DNA from: Flavobacteriales bacterium
GTDB lineage: Bacteria; Bacteroidota; Bacteroidia; Flavobacteriales_C; GCA-002722245
Length of the DNA stretch: 34,769 bases
Reading direction: 5' to 3'
Assembly (NCBI GenBank): GCA_023251075.1
Contig: JAHEZM010000032.1
Coordinates: 1 to 34,769 of the forward strand
Position 1 is the stretch's first letter, and the number at the start of each line of letters is the position of its first letter. The notes under the pieces were generated by a model. That model worked only from the letters and a program-made list of their open reading frames with translations, made no database searches and was not told where the DNA came from. Below are positions 25,601-34,000 of the stretch, one piece after another. Position numbers and translations under genes: made by a program.

Positions 25601-28084
25601 GGTTCTACTGTTACTCTGGATGCAGGCGCGGTTTTTCCAAATTATGCGTGGACGGGCGTAAAAACCGGAACCAACAAAACTATTGTAGCTGATCTTCCGG
25701 GAAAATATAAATTGGTAATTACGGATGCCAATGGTTGTAAAGCTAGCGACAGTTTGAATGTTGCTCAGGGTACAGCCGTAGTGATTGATTTTGGTGGTAG
25801 TACTAAAACCATTTGTCAGGGAACTAATGTAGTACTTCAACCTACTGTTTCCGGAGGTGATGGAAATTATACTTACAAATGGAGCAACGCTGCATCGGGT
25901 AGTGCAAATTCTTTCACTGCATCAGCCGCTGGTTATTATACTTTAGAAGTTACCGATGGTATTGGATGTAAAGATAAAGACAGCGCTAATGTTACCGTAA
26001 GCACCAGTTTAACGGTTAATTTAGCTGATGCTACTATTTGTAGCGGAGATAGTATTATTTTAAATAGCGGATACAGTGGAGCAGGATATGGTTTTACCTG
26101 GAATACTGGTGCAACCACACCTACCATTGTAGCAAAAACTGCAGGAAAATATAAAGTTGTAGTTGATAATAATGGTTGTAGCGGAACCGACAGTATGACT
26201 TTAACTCTGAATACTCTACCTACTGCGAATTTAGGTGCTGATAAAAATGTGTGTGCAGGGAGTACAGTTGTACTCGATGCAGGTTCATTCAAAACTTATG
26301 CGTGGAGTACTACTGAAAGTACCCAAACAGTAAATAAAGGAGTGGGAACTTATATGGTTACAGTGGAGGATAACAATGGCTGTAAAGATTCTGATACAAT
26401 TAATGTTGTGGCCACTCCAAAACCAAGTCCTAATGTTATTGTAGATCAGCAAACCTGTCCGGGAAGTAATGTTACTTTCGATATTAGTTCTTACAATAAT
26501 GGTAATGGTCCTTATACCTATAAATGGGATAATAGCAGCACGGCATCTACATTAACCTTATCCAACGTTGCAGTAAATTCATTGCACTATGTGGATGTAA
26601 CCGATAAGTATAATTGTACAGGAAGAGATACAGCGAATGTAATTGTAAAAGCTAATCTATCGGTTCAAATTACAGGAACTCCTGACACTGCAATGTGTGC
26701 CGGTTCGAGCATTACTCTCGCTTCTAATTACAATGCTGCGGGAGGATATAATTTGAGTTGGAGTACAGGTTCTACGGCTGATAATATTGTAGTGAGTACA
26801 GCAGGAAATATTACGCTAACGGTAGATGATGGTAATGGATGTTCGGGTAGCGATGTTTTAAATGTTGTGGTTCATAATGCTCCTGATATGACTTTAATTC
26901 CTGTGGCTGCCTCTGTTTGTAGTGGTGATGCTGCTGTTTTGGGGCATAACTACGGAGCAGGATATACTTATTTGTGGACTCCAGGAAATGCAACAACTGC
27001 CACCATTAGCACTACCAATGGTGGTGCATATACTGTAGTAGTTACCAATACATCAACAGGTTGTTTTGCCGATACCTCTGTTACTGTTACATCGAACAGC
27101 AAACCATTAATCGATTTAGGAAATAGTATTGATACTTGTGCCGGAGTGAGTATGACTTTAGCGGATATTAGCGGACAAACAGGTGTTACTTATTCATGGA
27201 CTAAAACAACTACCGGAGCTGCTGTTATCGGAACTTCTTCAACTTTCGTGGCCAGTACTAGTGATACCTATCAGTTAAAAATAACTGATGCAAATACCTG
27301 TACCAATAGCGATGCAGTGAATGTAAATTTCAGGGCAATGCCGAATGTGAATTTAATTAATGGTTTAGATAGTGCATTTATCTGCGGTATTGAAACAATT
27401 AATTTGAATGCTGGAAATATAGGAATGACCTATCATTGGTTGCCGGGTAATGAAACAACGCAAACAATAACGGTTTCAACCAGTAACGATTATTCAGTGG
27501 AGGTAAGCAATGGAAATTGTAAAGCTACCGATAAGGTTTATGTGAGTAAAGTGGTTCTTCCGGAAGGAGTACTGAACGATAAAATTGGTGCCTTACAACC
27601 CAACTATTGTTTCGTTGAAGAGAAAAATGGTGTTACACTTTCAGCATTGGGAACCGATGGAATTACCTATAATTATTTGTGGAATACAGGCGCTACAACA
27701 TCGAGTATTAATATCACTCAGGAAGGAACATATGCAGTAACTATTAGTAAAGATAAATGTCAGGTTTCTGATGTAACTACGCTAATAGATTATTGTCCTA
27801 CTACCTTCTTTATTCCTGATGCATTCACTCCAAACGGAGATCATAAAAATGATGTATTTAAAATTTACGCATCCAACGTTCCTAACTTTGAAATCTTAAT
27901 TTTTAATCGTTGGGGAGAGCAAATTTACCGCAGTACAGATATCAATCAAGCTTGGGATGGTACCTATGGTGGAGCAAAAGTACAACAAGATGTGTATGTG
28001 GTAAAAGTGATGTACGACGTTAATTTAGAAACCGGAAAAACCAGTAGAAAAGAAAGATTAAGTAAGTTGGCTGTGGTATATTAG
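22664..28084 (+). CDS. Giant type IX-secreted protein with possible lysozyme-fold N-domain and Ig-like repeats
   Basis: 1806 aa. Signal peptide about 1-21 (FLSFVLFGAQIMQAQ). Residues about 60-280 are a globular domain with VVQETELG (E113), GCYQIEGPGSAYGQL (145-159), HPNLI and SGYNGG (228-233), an order that recalls GH19/GH23 lysozyme-fold enzymes; unproven. One Ig-like unit is at about 385-470; SprB-like and another beta domain (NTPCKGSTDGKINLTF) are at about 485-790. Residues about 797-1710 are roughly 12 Ig/PKD-like units with the signature xCxG ... YxW ... GxYxVxVxDxxGC. Residues about 1715-1806 (FIPDAFTPNGDHKNDVF, FNRWGEQIY, WDGTYGG) are the gliding-motility-associated type B sorting domain. 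It is cell-surface or released; paralogous C-terminally to the gene at 30247. A strong terminator follows. Confidence 0.93.
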   Translation: MKSLHFLFLSFVLFGAQIMQAQNDCPAEPETGKFDPLTYIKASTPTDPSKGTGIWLGQGTILRNGSEVRPAFIPSNHPEWALAIAVAWNYSRNVIQRVEYPQIGYWLGTVVQETELGCVTGTTWTPASHASNNMANATTIMNHDGCYQIEGPGSAYGQLNQNYPLGRFPLSMHPNLIMGPTNFETSSMVKSYFDVYTAEVYNNQVGWDIYQSIDCTTDPYAYIKTSASGYNGGINAFAGNASKFNGSQNNNNCWGGMSATTANYANDVAKWVSVLENNTSYCEYPTGSSFDSYYNNDMTWTMVSNYINSIKIMYPEVNWASVTASVQATFNSLAVGGVIKFEQMGDVIDAIVLNLPRDYPQTVEGSPIGVDVFGCSGKKVPYGHFELLNGTQSLCIGESVTLNMVVDAGGGTTPTFKWYKTSAPATILATTQSFTITPTVAGSEVYAGEICNTAGCFRLGCNNYNSCMDSRDLCGVKIDAKQCNTCSFTATANSVNTPCKGSTDGKINLTFTNTPAKYIISYTATTPAGTTVAVLDTLTGNTATINNIRDGSYNIQVTDVSDPTCKARTTVIVGYNVNTNFYVDANILSTANCVANLKAEVKELPAPCNWKVRVHVPVYFWWENAVNFGVTTSTGLANSDHYTRTAPQGEIDPYNPAQIYESVFSLNTGDDMTFELALTNTPGASQIRDYQITVWDENNVQVYTKLVKDHSAQPDAPFTAGNYKVTCPATIPTYTFTWSPALNGESHTNTTSTGSATVDKSADVVYSVTAISSSAPTCPLKDVVTVNHDPSCNTTPCVKPSATISGGAGICNGDSTQLSVALTGTQPWKIKYNNGGTPVIKSGITSSPYTFYVKTAGTYKVDSVWDSKCDTAGKGSAVVTVNPSPSITISGDTSICAGETATLTLNLTGTAPYNIVASLGSNSVPYTTSLSTYTLPITVPGTYTLKVTDATGCSFTKKVTVIVSPLPTLEIGPDQSICSGSTVTLDAGAVFPNYAWTGVKTGTNKTIVADLPGKYKLVITDANGCKASDSLNVAQGTAVVIDFGGSTKTICQGTNVVLQPTVSGGDGNYTYKWSNAASGSANSFTASAAGYYTLEVTDGIGCKDKDSANVTVSTSLTVNLADATICSGDSIILNSGYSGAGYGFTWNTGATTPTIVAKTAGKYKVVVDNNGCSGTDSMTLTLNTLPTANLGADKNVCAGSTVVLDAGSFKTYAWSTTESTQTVNKGVGTYMVTVEDNNGCKDSDTINVVATPKPSPNVIVDQQTCPGSNVTFDISSYNNGNGPYTYKWDNSSTASTLTLSNVAVNSLHYVDVTDKYNCTGRDTANVIVKANLSVQITGTPDTAMCAGSSITLASNYNAAGGYNLSWSTGSTADNIVVSTAGNITLTVDDGNGCSGSDVLNVVVHNAPDMTLIPVAASVCSGDAAVLGHNYGAGYTYLWTPGNATTATISTTNGGAYTVVVTNTSTGCFADTSVTVTSNSKPLIDLGNSIDTCAGVSMTLADISGQTGVTYSWTKTTTGAAVIGTSSTFVASTSDTYQLKITDANTCTNSDAVNVNFRAMPNVNLINGLDSAFICGIETINLNAGNIGMTYHWLPGNETTQTITVSTSNDYSVEVSNGNCKATDKVYVSKVVLPEGVLNDKIGALQPNYCFVEEKNGVTLSALGTDGITYNYLWNTGATTSSINITQEGTYAVTISKDKCQVSDVTTLIDYCPTTFFIPDAFTPNGDHKNDVFKIYASNVPNFEILIFNRWGEQIYRSTDINQAWDGTYGGAKVQQDVYVVKVMYDVNLETGKTSRKERLSKLAVVY

Positions 28085-28104
28085 TGTGAGAAAAAATTAA
28101 AAGT

Positions 28105-28138
28105 AAAAAGCCAAAAGCAGAAATGTTTTTGGCTTTTT
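28105..28138 (+). terminator. Terminator of the giant type IX gene
   Basis: Perfect 12-bp stem AAAAAGCCAAAA / TTTTGGCTTTTT with a 10-nt loop, 20 nt after the stop; the 3' arm ends in the T-tract and runs into TTTTTGTTGTT. Confidence 0.87.
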
Positions 28139-28195
28139 GTTGTTATTTTAGATCCTGAATCACTGGATGGTTGTGTTTTGTAAAATGAAAATCAA

Positions 28196-29344
28196 ATGAA
28201 AAATATAATTGGGGTTGTTGCTATAGTTCTATTTTCGATTTCCTTCTTTTTTTTGAATTCTTGCAAAGAAGATAGTGAAATAATTAGTGGCGAAAAATCT
28301 AATAAAACGAATGATTCATTGCCACAAAAAACAGAAAAAGTAAAACGAAAAGGGGGTCTTCATAGTTCAAAAAAAGGAATAAAGAATAAAAGACCAACAA
28401 TTGTGAGTGCATATGAAAATATGGATCAATATGCATTTAATACTCCAGCTTCTAATAGTAATTCAATCGAATCATTGGCAAAATATTTTTCTGCAAAAGC
28501 CTCTAATGATTACGAGAAAGCCCGGTTAATATATTCTTGGATAGCAAAAAATATTAATTATGATGATGACGGTTACAATACCGGAAATTATAATGATTGT
28601 ACTGCTAATACAGTATTTAAAACAAAAAGAGCTGTTTGTGAAGGCTATAGTAATTTATATGCTTCGATCGCTGAAAAGTGTGGTTTAGAAGTAAAAGTTA
28701 TTTCTGGGTACGCTAAAGGTTATAGTTATAAAATTGGTCAAAAATTCTTGAAAACTAATCATGCGTGGAATTCAGTAAAGATTGATGGAGATTGGAAATT
28801 GCTGGATGTAACCTGGGGTGAGGGATATGGCAAAAATGTTGATGGGAAATTGAAATCGGTAAAAAAATATACTGATTATTGGTTTTGTACCGACCCACAC
28901 GAATTTATTTTTAAGCACTTACCACAAAAACCCGCCGATCAACTGATTGATCAACCTATCTCAAAGTTAGAATATGAGCTCTTACCAGAGGTGGATGAAG
29001 ATATATTTTGTTTGGGGGTATCTGCTAAAGATATTCTATCAAAAATGTTGACGGATAAAAAATTCCGGATACCTAATGCTTATCAGCCAGAGTATGATTT
29101 AAAAATAAAAAAGATTGAATTGGAAAAGTTTTTGGGAATTGGAAATGAATATTACTTTGAATTTGTAAGCAAGGAGGATTTGGATATAGCTTTTATAAAT
29201 GGAAAAGATTGGACTTATTTTAAAAACGAGGATGGAATTTACAAAGGAACAATAAAAGCTGTTCGTGGAAAATTAAGTATCAATGTTAAATTGAAAGGGT
29301 TCGATAATTCATATTATACTTTGTTGGAATATGTAGTACGTTGA
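28196..29344 (+). CDS. Transglutaminase-like lipoprotein
   Basis: 382 aa. Lipoprotein signal with lipobox LNSC (Cys 23). The acidic residues right after it (CKEDSE) resemble a Bacteroidota surface-export signal. A low-complexity basic linker covers about residues 35-70. The transglutaminase/protease-like core (about 90-210) has the full triad: C148 in RAVCEGYSNL, H189 in NHAWNSV, D204 in LLDVTWG, as in kyphoscoliosis-peptidase-like proteins. A C-terminal beta domain of unknown type follows (about 220-382). It may be a peptidase or crosslinking enzyme on surface proteins; the substrate is unknown. It lies between two giant type IX proteins and converges on yaaA with a 4-bp gap. Confidence 0.87.
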   Translation: MKNIIGVVAIVLFSISFFFLNSCKEDSEIISGEKSNKTNDSLPQKTEKVKRKGGLHSSKKGIKNKRPTIVSAYENMDQYAFNTPASNSNSIESLAKYFSAKASNDYEKARLIYSWIAKNINYDDDGYNTGNYNDCTANTVFKTKRAVCEGYSNLYASIAEKCGLEVKVISGYAKGYSYKIGQKFLKTNHAWNSVKIDGDWKLLDVTWGEGYGKNVDGKLKSVKKYTDYWFCTDPHEFIFKHLPQKPADQLIDQPISKLEYELLPEVDEDIFCLGVSAKDILSKMLTDKKFRIPNAYQPEYDLKIKKIELEKFLGIGNEYYFEFVSKEDLDIAFINGKDWTYFKNEDGIYKGTIKAVRGKLSINVKLKGFDNSYYTLLEYVVR

Positions 29345-29348
29345 TTTA

Positions 29349-30104
29349 TTATCTTACAAAAATCCATTCCTTTTCGCTCGATAATTTTTCGTTAAAAAAA
29401 TATTTTTCGCTATTGAAGTTTTTCAATTTTTCAACGTTTGAAATTTCATTTTTGATGATGTAATTCGCCATCATACCACTTGCTTTTTTGGCGAACACCA
29501 TTACGGTTTTATATTCTTTTCCTTTTTTTTCCTTGAACTGGCAGCTTACAATTTGTGCTGATATTTTTTGGGTGTTGATGACTTTAAAATACTCATTGGA
29601 AGCAAGGTTGATAAGAGCTTCTCCTTTCAATTCAGAATTTAATTGTTGTGTTACTTTTTCTTGCCAAAAGGAATAAAGATTTTTGTGTTTTTTGGGTCCC
29701 CATGAAGTGCCCATTTCCAAGCGATAAGGTTGTATTAAATCTAAAGGTTTAAGTATGCCGTAAAGTCCCGATAAAATTCTTAAATTTTCTTGAGCAAAAT
29801 CTAATTCTTTCTTGCTGAAATGATAGGCATCTAACCCATTGGCTACCTCCCCATCAAATGCAAATACTGCTGGTCGCGAATTTTTAACACTGTGTTTTTC
29901 TGTAAAATTTTGGTATCGTTGAAAGTTCAACTCACTTAACTTCTCACTTAATTCCATTAAACGACCTATTTTTTTAATAGACATTTTACGCAGTCCTCCA
30001 ATTAATTCCATGCTTTGAGGAATGAATACTGGGGTACTTGATTTTGAGCTGGGTAATTTCGAATCGAAATCGAGTGTTTTAGCCGGAGACAAAAGGATTT
30101 TCAT
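29349..30104 (-). CDS. yaaA: YaaA family peroxide-stress protein
   Basis: 251 aa (E. coli YaaA is 258). N-terminus MKILLSPAKTLDF is diagnostic; LSGLYGILKPLDLIQPYRLEMG and NLASNEYFKVI are further family signatures. YaaA limits free intracellular iron and protects DNA during peroxide stress; it is cytoplasmic and DNA-binding in E. coli. The frame is open to an ATG at 30128, but that ATG overlaps the TATGTTTG promoter box, so the second ATG at 30104 (the canonical N-terminus) is the start. Monocistronic, divergent from the second giant protein. Confidence 0.94.
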   Translation of the reverse strand: MKILLSPAKTLDFDSKLPSSKSSTPVFIPQSMELIGGLRKMSIKKIGRLMELSEKLSELNFQRYQNFTEKHSVKNSRPAVFAFDGEVANGLDAYHFSKKELDFAQENLRILSGLYGILKPLDLIQPYRLEMGTSWGPKKHKNLYSFWQEKVTQQLNSELKGEALINLASNEYFKVINTQKISAQIVSCQFKEKKGKEYKTVMVFAKKASGMMANYIIKNEISNVEKLKNFNSEKYFFNEKLSSEKEWIFVR

Positions 30105-30121
30105 GCTTCGTGGTTTGTTTA

Positions 30122-30152
30122 CAAACATAGAATATACTCTTCTTAATCACAA
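30122..30152 (-). promoter_or_regulatory. Promoter of yaaA
   Basis: Minus strand: TTG (30152-30150), 20-nt spacer, TATGTTTG (30129-30122). The leader to the ATG at 30104 would be about 10 nt. Confidence 0.75.
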
Positions 30153-30202
30153 GAAAATTGACCTACTAGCAGTTGGAAGAGTAAAACACTGCTTTTATTT
30201 TT

Positions 30203-30232
30203 TTGCCTATGTGCTTTTTTGTCCCTATTTTG
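30203..30232 (+). promoter_or_regulatory. Candidate promoter of the 1245-aa protein
   Basis: TTG (30203-30205), 20-nt spacer, TATTTTG (30226-30232), 14 nt before the ATG. The -7 form is one base shorter than consensus and the same as the one ahead of the paralogue at 22664. Confidence 0.4.
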
Positions 30233-30246
30233 AATTCACATTTGCT

Positions 30247-33200
30247 ATGAGAAAACGGTTCGCCCTTTCTGTTTTATTTACCTTAATTTTTTGTGGAGCT
30301 TTTTCACAGAACGTGGCTTTGTTCCCTATTTGCAACCCGGGATCGATCAGTTTAGGAAACGACGTAACGTTTTGTAGTGGTGATAGTGTTACTTTCACTG
30401 CCAATGGAACTTATGATCGTTTTGTTTGGAATACCGGAGCTTCTGGCCCATCGTTGAAAGTAAAAACCAGTGGAACTTATATTGTTCATGGATTAAAATC
30501 GGCCACTGTGGAGTTGATTAATAATGGGAATTTCAATACCAATACCGTTAATTTTACTAGTGATTACACTAATGCAGTAGGTAATTTGCAGTACGATGTA
30601 ATCAGTCAGCCCAACTATTATAAAATTGTTCCAAAAACAGATGATGCTTATTGGGATTTTACGAATACCTGCATGGATCACACTTCGGCTAATTTATCGA
30701 GTAATATGCTGGCGGTAAACGGTTATAAATTGTCGACTACCAAAAAAATATGGTGTCAAACAGTGGCCGTAAATGCCAATCAAAATTATACTTTATCGGC
30801 ATGGGCTGCCACGATGGGTAAAGATGGAATTGCGAATATTAATCCTGCCAAATTGCAGTTTAAAATTAACAATGTAGTGGTAGGTTCAACACTTAACCTA
30901 ACTACCACCACTTGTGATTGGAAAAATTTTACCAATACCTGGGCTTCAGGAGTAAATACTTCTGCCCAGGTTTGTATTTACGATATTTATAACGACTTAA
31001 ATGGTAATGGAAATGACTTTGCTATAGATGATATTTCGCTTAAAACTGTTGATACCTGTAGGGTTTCCGATACTGTTGTGGTAATAGTAAATCCTAAACC
31101 AGTAGTAAATTTAGGAAATGATGTTTCTACTTGTAGCGGTGCTTCAGTGGCGTTAACGGTGCCTAATACTCAACCATCGTGGACTTATTTTTGGAGTACT
31201 TCCGAAACTACTAATCCTATTTCAGTTTCTGCCTCAGGAACTTATTCGGTAACGGTTACCGATAACAAAGGATGCACAGGTAATGATAATATTGGAGTTA
31301 CTTTCAATAACAATTCAACAATCAGTTTAGGTAATGATATCAGTCAGTGTGGGGGCTCGGTGAATTTAGATGCAGGAGCAGGTTTTACTACTTATGCTTG
31401 GAGCGGAGTAAAAACGGGAAGTGGTCAAACTATGTTGGCTGATGTCTCCGGTCAGTATATTGTTTCAGCCAGCAATGGCTCTTGTAATGCAAAAGACACC
31501 ATCAATGTAAATTTATATTCCCTTCCAACAGTAAATTTGGGTCCGGATCAAACTTCTTGTACAGGAAATGTGGTGGTGAAAGCGGGTCCGAATTTCGCTT
31601 CTTATTTGTGGAGTAATGCAATCTCAGGGCCGATCGATTCTAATATTACCGTTAATTCTTCTTCCTCTGTTTGGGTGGAGGTGACTAACAATAATAATTG
31701 TAAAGATCGTGATACGATGCAGGTGAATATTGTAAATAATTTGGTGATTAATTTAGGTAACGACACCAATGTTTGTGGAACTTCTTTGTTGTTGGATGCC
31801 GGTGCCGGATTGTCTTCTTACACTTGGAGCGGAATAAAAAGTGGTAGCGGAAGAACAATGCTGGCCGATGTTTCGGGTGAATATATTATCGATGCAAGTT
31901 CGGGTTCTTGTTCTGATATAGATACCATCAATGTTACTTTACACTCTTTGCCAACAGTGAATTTAGGGAATGATCAATCTACCTGTTCAGGAAATATTAT
32001 TTTACATGCCGGACCAACTTTTTCTTCTTATTTGTGGAGTGATGCAACCACAGATTCTACGCTAACTAGCAGCGGACAGGGAACTTACTGGGTGGAAGTA
32101 AGCGATAATTTTCAATGTAAAGATCGCGATACTGTTATTGTAACTTCAGCCAATGTTCCTGTAATAAATTTAGGAGCAGATGTTAGTGTTTGTGCCGGAG
32201 TAGTTACGAATTTGAATGCCGGTTCGGGTTTTACTTCTTACACTTGGAGTGGCGCAAAAAGCGGAACTTCACAAAGTATCATCGCTGATGTTACAGGTGT
32301 TTATTATGTGGAAGGAATGTTGGGTGGATGTTTTGCAAGAGATACAATAAACATTGCGATTAACTCGCTCCCCACGGCTAATATTGGTAATGATCAAACT
32401 CTTTGTACCGGAGGAACAGCAAATTTTAACGCAGGATCTTTTACTTCTTATTTATGGAGTGATGCAAGTACCAATTCAACTTTTTCTACAAATATATCAG
32501 GTACTTATTGGGTGGAGGTGACCGATAACAAAGGTTGTAAAGACAGAGATAGTGCAGTAGTTACTGTGGTAAATTCATTGGTGCTAAACATTGGTGGAAA
32601 TAAATCTATTTGTAATGGAGCTTCTATTGTTTTAAATGCGGGAAGTGGATTTGTTTCTTATGCATGGACGGGTGTTAAAACAGGAAGCGCACAAAATATT
32701 ACAGCGGATATTGCGGGAAAATATAAAGTGGTAGTAACTGCTGCCGGAGGTTGTACTGCTGCTGATAGCATGACATTATCGTTTTATCCTGTCCCTGTAG
32801 TGAGTTTAGGTAATGATGTTAATGTGTGCGAAGGTTCTACTGCTACCATTACCGCCACTGCTGGTTTTAACTCTTATTTATGGTCAACAGGCGAATCTAC
32901 TGCAAGCATTACTAAAGGACAGGGAACTTACAACGTTCAGGTTCGTGATGCCAATAATTGTGGTGCAAAAGACACTATCATTCTTACTTCGGTTTCATTA
33001 CCACAAGTGAATATTGGAAATGATGTGGTGGCTTGTGATGGAGTTACTCAAACTTTTCAGGATAATATTAATCAAGCCGGGGTGACTTATTCATGGACCG
33101 CACAAAGTTCAGGTGCTGTTTTAGGAACGGCATCATCACAAGATGTTTACACTTCCGATAAATATATTTTAACTGCTACCGATCCAAACAATTGTAAAGC

Positions 33201-33984
33201 AAGTGATACTGCTGAGGCTACTTTTTTAGCATTACCCAATGCTGAAATACTAAATGTGGTTGATACTACAGTGATTTGTGAAGGCAATAATAAAATTTTA
33301 AAAGCCACCGATTTTGGTCAGAATATTACTTATTTCTGGACTTACAGTAAAGAGACTACTCAGAGTGTTAACGCGAAAACAACAGGTTGGTATCAGGTGA
33401 TAGTTTATAATGGATATTGTACCGATACTGATGCAATATACTTGCGTGTGGTTAGCTTACCTAAAACTGCTCTTAATGATACGGTGAATATTATTCAACC
33501 CAATTATTGCTTTATAGAAGAAACGAATGGGGTGGTGTTGGATGCTTCCTCCAACGATGGGATAAATTATAATTATTTATGGAGCACTGGAGAAACAACT
33601 TCTTCTATAATTATAAATGCAGAAGGTACTTATTCAGTGAATTTAGAAGTAGATGGTTGCACTGCTTCCGATAAAATTAAAATCATTGATTATTGTCCAA
33701 CCAAAGTTTTTATTCCTAACGCTTTCACTCCAAACAACGATGCTAAAAATGATCTTTTTAAAGCGCGTGGAGAATATGTTGAAGATTTTGAAATGTATAT
33801 TTTTAATCGCTGGGGAGAATTAATTTTTCATGGAAATGGTTTGTCCACAGGTTGGGATGGAACATATGGAGGAGTTCGCGTTCAACAAGATGTTTATGTT
33901 TACAAAGTGAGTTATAAATCAAATGAACCCAATGGTGTTGATGCTGCTCATGAAGAATTAGGAAAGGTAGTGGTGGTTTATTAA
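30247..33984 (+). CDS. Giant type IX-secreted protein with double-module Ig-like repeats
   Basis: 1245 aa. Signal peptide MRKRFALSVLFTLIFCGAFSQ. One Ig-like unit is followed by an inserted jelly-roll domain (about residues 87-268; VELINNGNFNTNT ... FAIDDISLKT), the pattern of CBM4_9/choice-of-anchor modules. Then come about 12 Ig-like units; residues 359-920 consist of four double modules of 142, 139, 140 and 141 aa. The unit signature is LGxDxxxCxG ... AGxxFxSYxW. The last ~90 residues (FIPNAFTPNNDAKNDLF, FNRWGELIF, WDGTYGG) are the type B type IX sorting domain. The open frame extends 75 codons upstream into the divergent yaaA region, but only the ATG at 30247 gives a signal peptide. Probably a surface adhesin or matrix protein. 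Gene arfB follows 16 nt later with no terminator. Confidence 0.92.
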   Translation: MRKRFALSVLFTLIFCGAFSQNVALFPICNPGSISLGNDVTFCSGDSVTFTANGTYDRFVWNTGASGPSLKVKTSGTYIVHGLKSATVELINNGNFNTNTVNFTSDYTNAVGNLQYDVISQPNYYKIVPKTDDAYWDFTNTCMDHTSANLSSNMLAVNGYKLSTTKKIWCQTVAVNANQNYTLSAWAATMGKDGIANINPAKLQFKINNVVVGSTLNLTTTTCDWKNFTNTWASGVNTSAQVCIYDIYNDLNGNGNDFAIDDISLKTVDTCRVSDTVVVIVNPKPVVNLGNDVSTCSGASVALTVPNTQPSWTYFWSTSETTNPISVSASGTYSVTVTDNKGCTGNDNIGVTFNNNSTISLGNDISQCGGSVNLDAGAGFTTYAWSGVKTGSGQTMLADVSGQYIVSASNGSCNAKDTINVNLYSLPTVNLGPDQTSCTGNVVVKAGPNFASYLWSNAISGPIDSNITVNSSSSVWVEVTNNNNCKDRDTMQVNIVNNLVINLGNDTNVCGTSLLLDAGAGLSSYTWSGIKSGSGRTMLADVSGEYIIDASSGSCSDIDTINVTLHSLPTVNLGNDQSTCSGNIILHAGPTFSSYLWSDATTDSTLTSSGQGTYWVEVSDNFQCKDRDTVIVTSANVPVINLGADVSVCAGVVTNLNAGSGFTSYTWSGAKSGTSQSIIADVTGVYYVEGMLGGCFARDTINIAINSLPTANIGNDQTLCTGGTANFNAGSFTSYLWSDASTNSTFSTNISGTYWVEVTDNKGCKDRDSAVVTVVNSLVLNIGGNKSICNGASIVLNAGSGFVSYAWTGVKTGSAQNITADIAGKYKVVVTAAGGCTAADSMTLSFYPVPVVSLGNDVNVCEGSTATITATAGFNSYLWSTGESTASITKGQGTYNVQVRDANNCGAKDTIILTSVSLPQVNIGNDVVACDGVTQTFQDNINQAGVTYSWTAQSSGAVLGTASSQDVYTSDKYILTATDPNNCKASDTAEATFLALPNAEILNVVDTTVICEGNNKILKATDFGQNITYFWTYSKETTQSVNAKTTGWYQVIVYNGYCTDTDAIYLRVVSLPKTALNDTVNIIQPNYCFIEETNGVVLDASSNDGINYNYLWSTGETTSSIIINAEGTYSVNLEVDGCTASDKIKIIDYCPTKVFIPNAFTPNNDAKNDLFKARGEYVEDFEMYIFNRWGELIFHGNGLSTGWDGTYGGVRVQQDVYVYKVSYKSNEPNGVDAAHEELGKVVVVY

Positions 33985-34000
33985 TTAAAGTATTTAGGAA

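Noticed and set aside
25936-26292. 118-codon open frame antisense to the repeat region of the 1806-aa gene
   Set aside because: Proline/valine-rich, low-complexity mirror of Thr/Gly-rich repeats; no start context or family resemblance. Same for the antisense frames at 23501-23839, 25523-25840 and 26811-26996.
30022-30246. 75-codon N-terminal extension of the 1245-aa protein
   Set aside because: It overlaps the 5' end of yaaA on the other strand and would bury the signal peptide; the ATG at 30247 gives a clean one.
31321-33006. Regular ~420-nt periodicity as a possible DNA tandem array or CRISPR-like structure
   Set aside because: The period is protein-level: nucleotides diverge while residues are kept and the frame is unbroken, so these are domain repeats. 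No CRISPR array or cas gene is visible.
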